The notes under the pieces were generated by a model. That model saw only the letters and a list, made by a program, of their open reading frames with translations. It ran no database searches and was not told where the DNA came from. A stretch of DNA of 64,000 nt from Cystobacter ferrugineus (GTDB taxonomy: Bacteria; Myxococcota; Myxococcia; Myxococcales; Myxococcaceae): positions 1,083,067 through 1,147,066 of the forward strand of contig NZ_MPIN01000002.1 in the NCBI RefSeq assembly GCF_001887355.1, written 5' to 3'. A program made the translations under genes and the position numbers. How positions within the stretch are numbered: the stretch's first letter is position 1; each line of letters opens with the position of its first letter. Shown piece after piece: positions 60,474 to 64,000 of this stretch.

Positions 60474-61616
60474 ATGGCCAACCTGTTTCTCTACACGGGC
60501 ACGACGTTCCTCCGCGAGAACGGCGGTCAGCGCAGCGGCACCAGCGGGGAGGCGCAGTTCGCCTACCAGAACTATCTCCCTCTCGGCGGGCAGATGGCGT
60601 GGCAGACGGTCCATAACATCGATCCGGAGACCTGCGGCACGCGCAAGGAGGGCAATCGCCGGTTCAGGTACGTGAAGAACTCGCCGCCCTTCATGGGCCT
60701 GCGCCTGCACACCGTTCTGAGCAGCGCCTCCATCAACAAATCCGCCGGGCAGTACAAGCTGGAGGGCAATGCGTCGACGCTCACGGAGAAGGTCACCTTC
60801 ACCCGGGGGGAACTGGGGAAGGACAAGGACGTGAGTGTCGACAACAGCTCCGGCCGGATTCCCCGGAAACAGGCCGATGCGCTCGTGGACGACATCGTCC
60901 AGTGCGCGGAGCTCAACGGGCGGTTCTTCGGCGTCGGTGACTGCAATTCCTTTCACAACGCCGCCTATCTCTTCGGCGCTCTCGCGCTGCACGGAAAACC
61001 CACCCCCGCGTTGATCGTGAACGTGGATCAGCACACGGACATCGGGATCGGGACCCTCGACAAGGGCATCGTCTCCAGCGATGGGTGGGCGATGTCCCTG
61101 CTCGACCGCCTCGGTGCCGGGGCGTACCTCTGCCTGGGCTCCGGTGGGAAGACCGAGGGAAGCCAACAGAACATGTGCATGCTGAAGCCACGAGGCGCGG
61201 CCATCCGGGGATGGTCGCAGCTCAAGCCCCTCGTGCCCAAGATCACCAAGGAGGAGTTGACGGATAACAACACGCAAGCGCTTCAAACGAAGCTCGTCAC
61301 CCTCCTCCAGACCCTGCGGACCCAACTCCAGGAGAATTTCGCCTCGGTCTACATCACGATCGATCGGGACTGCATGCTGGGCAACTACACGCAGTGGGGA
61401 GAGATCGGCGCCATCATCGACGGCTACCCGGGCGTCCTCCGGATCCTCACGGCGCTCAAGGGGGCCCTCGCCACCGCCGCCCCCCAGGCGGCCCTGGCGG
61501 GGATGGATGCCACCGGCCTGCCCGAGGAGGGGTATGGTCCGGGCAATGGCGGCTTCCAGTACCAGAACATCCGGGCCGAGCTGCTGGCGTATCGTCAGTT
61601 CCTGGACTCCTGGTAG
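60474..61616 (+). CDS. Arginase/ureohydrolase-fold-like protein, second island gene
   Basis: This 380-residue protein has an arrangement like the arginase metal site: GVGDCNSFHN (153-162) in place of GGDHS, LIVNVDQHTDIG with Asp185, His187 and Asp189 in place of D-x-H-x-D, and YITIDRDC with Asp297 and Asp299 in place of S-x-D-x-D. The spacing between them is close to that of arginase (28 and 108 residues against 23 and 104). The first His is Cys157 here. Families using this fold include arginase, agmatinase, deacetylases and the peptide arginases that act on ribosomal peptides. Substrate is unknown. The stop lies one base before the right direct repeat. Confidence 0.55.
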   Translation: MANLFLYTGTTFLRENGGQRSGTSGEAQFAYQNYLPLGGQMAWQTVHNIDPETCGTRKEGNRRFRYVKNSPPFMGLRLHTVLSSASINKSAGQYKLEGNASTLTEKVTFTRGELGKDKDVSVDNSSGRIPRKQADALVDDIVQCAELNGRFFGVGDCNSFHNAAYLFGALALHGKPTPALIVNVDQHTDIGIGTLDKGIVSSDGWAMSLLDRLGAGAYLCLGSGGKTEGSQQNMCMLKPRGAAIRGWSQLKPLVPKITKEELTDNNTQALQTKLVTLLQTLRTQLQENFASVYITIDRDCMLGNYTQWGEIGAIIDGYPGVLRILTALKGALATAAPQAALAGMDATGLPEEGYGPGNGGFQYQNIRAELLAYRQFLDSW

Positions 61617-61653
61617 TGCCCGTGCTCGGCCGCGCCCCGCGCGAGTCGTGAGG
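61617..61653 (+). repeat. Right copy of 37-bp imperfect direct repeat
   Basis: The sequence matches 59320-59356 with three differences. Read in the same frame it gives PVLGRAPRES then stop, an orphan copy of the glycosyltransferase C-terminus with no gene body before it. It starts directly after the TAG of the arginase-like gene. Confidence 0.85.
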
Positions 61654-61728
61654 GAGCTTCCTCATTCAAGTTCCGGCTAGACTCCCGAGCCCAGGAGCCC
61701 GGCTCCAGCGGGGGGCGGAGGAGGCACC

Positions 61729-62331
61729 ATGAAGTGGAGCATGCTGTGGCGTGCGGTCCAGAGCGCGAGGGAGGGCCGGATGGGCGATGCGGCGGCCCTG
61801 AAAGGCGCGGCGACGGGTGGCAGGGCCTACCCCGAACTCAATGCGAAGCTGGAACTGCTCGAGGAGCCCTTTCCGTCGATCGATCTCGATGCGCTGCGAC
61901 GGTTTCCCGAGGGAACCTTCGGGCGGGAGTACGCGCGTTTCATGGATGACCAGGGGTTGAAGCCCTTCATCGTCTCGCGGGAAGTGGCGGTGGAGTTGGC
62001 GAGGACCTCTCGCCTGGCAGTCCGCTATCCCCTGCTCCACGACGCCTTCCATGTGCTGCTCGGCTTCGACACCAGCCTCGTGGGGGAACTCGGCGTCTGG
62101 TCCTTCGTGTCCGCCCAGCACTACAGCCCCGATTACGATCGCGCGGCCCGGTGGGGCCGGCGGCTCTACCCGCTCGTTCGTCCGGGGCAGGGCGCCGCGT
62201 TGCGCGAGGCCTCCGCGCGCGGCGAGGCCCTGGCCCGGCGGGCCCGGTGCCTCATCGCCGAGCCCCTGGAGCAGCTCTTCACGCTTCCCTTGCCGGAGGC
62301 CCGCAACCGCCTGGGCCTCGTGTTCGAATAG
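61729..62331 (+). CDS. Coq4-like protein
   Basis: This 200-residue protein carries the Coq4 metal motif H-D-x-x-H-x(11)-E as LLHDAFHVLLGFDTSLVGE, which is exact, and then GVWSFVSAQHYSPDY. The N-terminal part includes AYPELNAKLELLEEPFPSIDL and the helix FPEGTFGREYARFM. Coq4 is a ubiquinone biosynthesis protein that decarboxylates and hydroxylates C1 of the quinone ring. Myxobacteria mainly make menaquinone, so a different quinone or lipid substrate is possible here. The ATG at 61729 follows GGAGGAGG. It is isolated from other quinone genes. Confidence 0.8.
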   Translation: MKWSMLWRAVQSAREGRMGDAAALKGAATGGRAYPELNAKLELLEEPFPSIDLDALRRFPEGTFGREYARFMDDQGLKPFIVSREVAVELARTSRLAVRYPLLHDAFHVLLGFDTSLVGELGVWSFVSAQHYSPDYDRAARWGRRLYPLVRPGQGAALREASARGEALARRARCLIAEPLEQLFTLPLPEARNRLGLVFE

Positions 62332-62336
62332 AGGGG

Positions 62337-62909
62337 CTATACCTCGTCGAACAATCCGCCCACGATGCCAGTTCGCTCCAGCATTTGCTTGAGTTCTCCA
62401 TCGACGATGATTGGCGGATGCCAGCCCCATAGCCGGAAGACGCGAGCGTCACCGACCTTTGACTTGTCAATCCGCAAACCAGAAACGGCGCGGTACTCTC
62501 CGACCTGAGCAGGCCGCCCATCCTCCGGCGTGTAGAACTGAACCTCTGCACATGCGGCGTCATCGATGCAGTGGATCTCACGAGCGACGTTGAGCACGTA
62601 GTAAGGCTTGGCTTCTCCCTCGACCTCGACAGGAAGGAGTTGAACATCCTGCGGCGCCTGCTCGCGGAACACGGACGCGACCCGTTCGCTGACGATGGGG
62701 GTTTGCGCTGCCCCGGCGAACTCGATGTCGATCGGTTTGCCGGGTTTGAAAATGGGAACACGCATCCGGTCGTGGACCTCTACAGGGCGACCGTCGGTAA
62801 ATTGCCAGATGTCGTCAATTTCGTCTCCCGCGAGGTTGGTTGGATCCGAGAGATACCAACGCCCTGGCACATGAACATCGATAGCTAGGCGGAAAAAGCG
62901 TCGCTCCAT
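62337..62909 (-). CDS. Imm11-family immunity protein
   Basis: This 190-residue protein shows the Imm11 (DUF1629) pattern of polymorphic toxin immunity genes: MERRFFRLAIDVHVPGRWYL, DIEFAGAAQTPIVSERVASVF, QDVQLLPVEVEG and RIDKSKVGDARVFRLWGWHPP. It starts three bases downstream of the AHH toxin remnant on the same strand, the standard toxin-then-immunity order. It should bind and block that AHH nuclease in the cytosol. GC is lower than in the core genes around it, as expected for a toxin cassette. It appears intact. Confidence 0.78.
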   Translation of the reverse strand: MERRFFRLAIDVHVPGRWYLSDPTNLAGDEIDDIWQFTDGRPVEVHDRMRVPIFKPGKPIDIEFAGAAQTPIVSERVASVFREQAPQDVQLLPVEVEGEAKPYYVLNVAREIHCIDDAACAEVQFYTPEDGRPAQVGEYRAVSGLRIDKSKVGDARVFRLWGWHPPIIVDGELKQMLERTGIVGGLFDEV

Positions 62910-62912
62910 ACA

Positions 62913-63407
62913 TTATTCCTCGGTGATCCTCGTAACGAAGTGACGCAGCCTTGTGCCCTCCGCCATAAGATCTCGCGCGATCTTGGCAAGTTCCCCCACC
63001 AACGCAACTCGACACTGGGCGGGGCCCTTGCACCTCTTCATCCCCTTGGTGATACGGTCGAGCACCTCTTGATGGTACTCGCGAGGGTGCGGCCCTTTGT
63101 GCCCTTTGATGCGGATCAAGTTCGCAGGATCATCAAGGTCCATGTTGGCCAACTTGAAGAACTTCTCGAACTGCGGTGTCCAAGGACCGCCCGATGCTTC
63201 GGAAATCTCGTTTTTGTTCGTGCAAATATGGTGGACGGAGCCCTCGGGATCACCCTGAACCCCATTCCCGGGACCCATAGCGACCGCTGCAACGGCAGTC
63301 GGCGCGAGCGTGACGTTCAGCACTCCGGGCGCAGGGACAGCAATCGCTTGCACCTCGCCCGCGTAAGCCGCGGATAGCTGGAACCCACCTTCGGCCTCAG
63401 GCTTGAT
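62913..63407 (-). pseudogene. AHH-nuclease toxin, 5'-truncated remnant
   Basis: The frame is open from 63407 to the stop at 62913 (164 codons), with an in-frame stop codon at 63408-63410. The C-terminal part holds the AHH/HNH-type nuclease domain: SVHHICTNKN, the segment FEKFFKLANMDLDDPANLIRI, GHKGPHPREYHQEVLDRI and VALVGELAKIAR. The only start in the frame is a GTG at 63353, but the family-like sequence (GGFQLSAAYAGEV) continues upstream of it. The N-terminal signal and delivery part is missing, probably removed with the nearby IS insertion. AHH domains are DNases or RNases of bacterial toxins. The immunity gene next to it is intact. Confidence 0.65.
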
Positions 63408-63643
63408 TCAAAGTCCCACGAGAGAAGTTATCCCACCTGGACCTACGGGCGAGGTAAGGTGCCCAACCATGGGACGAGGTGGCGCGGGCAGCGGTGGGCT
63501 GATCGCGAGGCACGAGTCCGGCACAGGTAGGACGCGGGCCAGGTGAGGCCGTTGGAGAGTCGACGTGGACGGGGAGAAAAACCGGGGCGGGAGAGCTGGC
63601 GGGCCCTCCACACCCCCTGATAACGGAAGTCAGTTAAATTTTC
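63408..63643. other. Non-coding junction between the toxin remnant and the IS630 element
   Basis: No convincing gene is present. A 67-codon minus-strand frame (63408-63611) is Pro/Ser-rich and has no family pattern. The region probably holds one end of the IS630 element next to 63640 and debris from the lost toxin gene. The bases near 63635 (TTTTCCTATATC) are AT-rich, unlike the neighbours. Confidence 0.4.
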
Positions 63644-64000
63644 CTATATCTTATACCCACAATGCCGGAACCAGCCGTCGATGTCCTCGCACGTGATGAG
63701 GTCCATGGCCCTGGCAATGGCGTCGTCGAGCGCCTGTAGAGTGCGCGCCTCCATGCTCTTGAGCAGTTCCTTGAGCTTGTTCCAGAGCAATTCAATGGGA
63801 TTGAGGTCCGGCGAGTAAGGGGGAAGGAAGAGAACATGGGCACCGGCGGCACGGATACGCTCCAGGATGTGCTCGGGCTTGTGCGCACCCACATTGTCCA
63901 TGACGACGATGTCGCCGGGATTGAGCTTGGGGACGAGCATGTGCTCGACGAATGCCTCGAAAACATCGCCCGTCGTGGCTCCTTCGATGGTCATCAGTGC
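63644..64000 (-). mobile_element. IS630-family transposase, C-terminal part
   Basis: The frame runs in from the right edge of the window and stops at 63644 (119 codons seen). It shows the DDE catalytic core of IS630/Tc1-mariner enzymes: GDIVVMDNVGAHK with the second Asp, then GAHVLFLPPYSPDLNPIELLWNKLK with the final Glu, then a helical C-terminus. The N-terminal DNA-binding region and first Asp lie outside the window. IS630 elements insert at TA. It is next to a truncated toxin gene and likely to be the cause of the loss. Confidence 0.88.

Noticed and set aside
59357..61616. Integrase or transposase inside the repeat-bounded island
   Set aside because: Neither gene has recombinase motifs (no R-H-R-Y, no DDE, no serine-recombinase pattern), so the mobility of this island remains an inference from the repeats.
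63408..63611. 67-codon minus-strand frame next to the IS630 element
   Set aside because: Pro/Ser-rich, no start signal and no family pattern. Better explained as non-coding junction.

Overview
The window is chromosomal DNA of a myxobacterium, most likely in the Cystobacter/Archangium/Myxococcus group. Base composition is very GC-rich throughout and codon third positions are almost all G or C. The gene content fits this: a TolQ/TolR-type three-gene set resembling the gliding motor AglRQS, paired FHA-domain regulators, an FHA/sigma-54 activator, a MASE1 hybrid kinase, many lipoproteins, and a Thg1-like protein. The identification rests on gene content, not on a database search. No rRNA, tRNA, CRISPR array, or NRPS/PKS cluster was seen.

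Layout. 1-5.8 kb: 5' end of a GspE/PilB-type N-terminal domain gene (minus strand), the aglRQS-like operon closed by a hairpin, a HAD phosphatase and a hybrid histidine kinase. 5.8-11.1 kb: YqaA-like membrane protein, a LON-domain protein, NAD synthetase, a beta-barrel protein with a textbook terminator, then an FKBP-thioredoxin operon. 11.1-19.5 kb: membrane patatin, a divergent pair of FHA regulators (one fused to a sulfatase-modifying-like domain, one a sigma-54 activator), then a minus-strand run: LEA-like lipoprotein, PanD, small lipoprotein, EcsC, degenerate GGDEF. 19.5-26 kb: TAP-like lipoprotein hydrolase overlapping a NatAB-like ABC exporter, an alpha/beta hydrolase, the TIGR02587/TIGR02588 membrane pair, and a ChaC-like cyclotransferase.

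26-34.6 kb is an accessory neighbourhood. It holds a kinase-lobe remnant protein, a metallo-beta-lactamase-fold enzyme, a SIR2-GAF fusion that looks like an NAD-consuming defence effector, and a two-gene ATPase + TOPRIM pair (a split OLD/GajA-like nuclease) with an AT-richer core. 34.6-58 kb is mostly housekeeping and metabolic: M1 aminopeptidase, HutD, MFS exporter, secreted trehalase, 2OG oxygenase-like protein, a lipoprotein/beta-barrel pair, a DUF2156 membrane acyltransferase, MreB, glycosyltransferase, malectin-domain lipoprotein, Thg1-like protein, an ene-reductase/epimerase pair divergent from a LysR regulator with a clear operator, an SDR, and two GT-C-like membrane glycosyltransferases.

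58-64 kb shows signs of recent rearrangement. A 2.3-kb, lower-GC segment carrying two unfamiliar genes (one with an arginase-like metal-site pattern, one of unknown family) lies between two 37-bp imperfect direct repeats, the left copy being the last codons of the upstream glycosyltransferase gene. A Coq4-like gene follows, then an Imm11-type immunity gene and the C-terminal remnant of an AHH nuclease toxin whose 5' part is missing, and finally an IS630-family transposase that runs off the end of the window.

The strongest candidates for undescribed biology are the repeat-bounded two-gene island, the SIR2-GAF protein and the split ATPase/TOPRIM pair.
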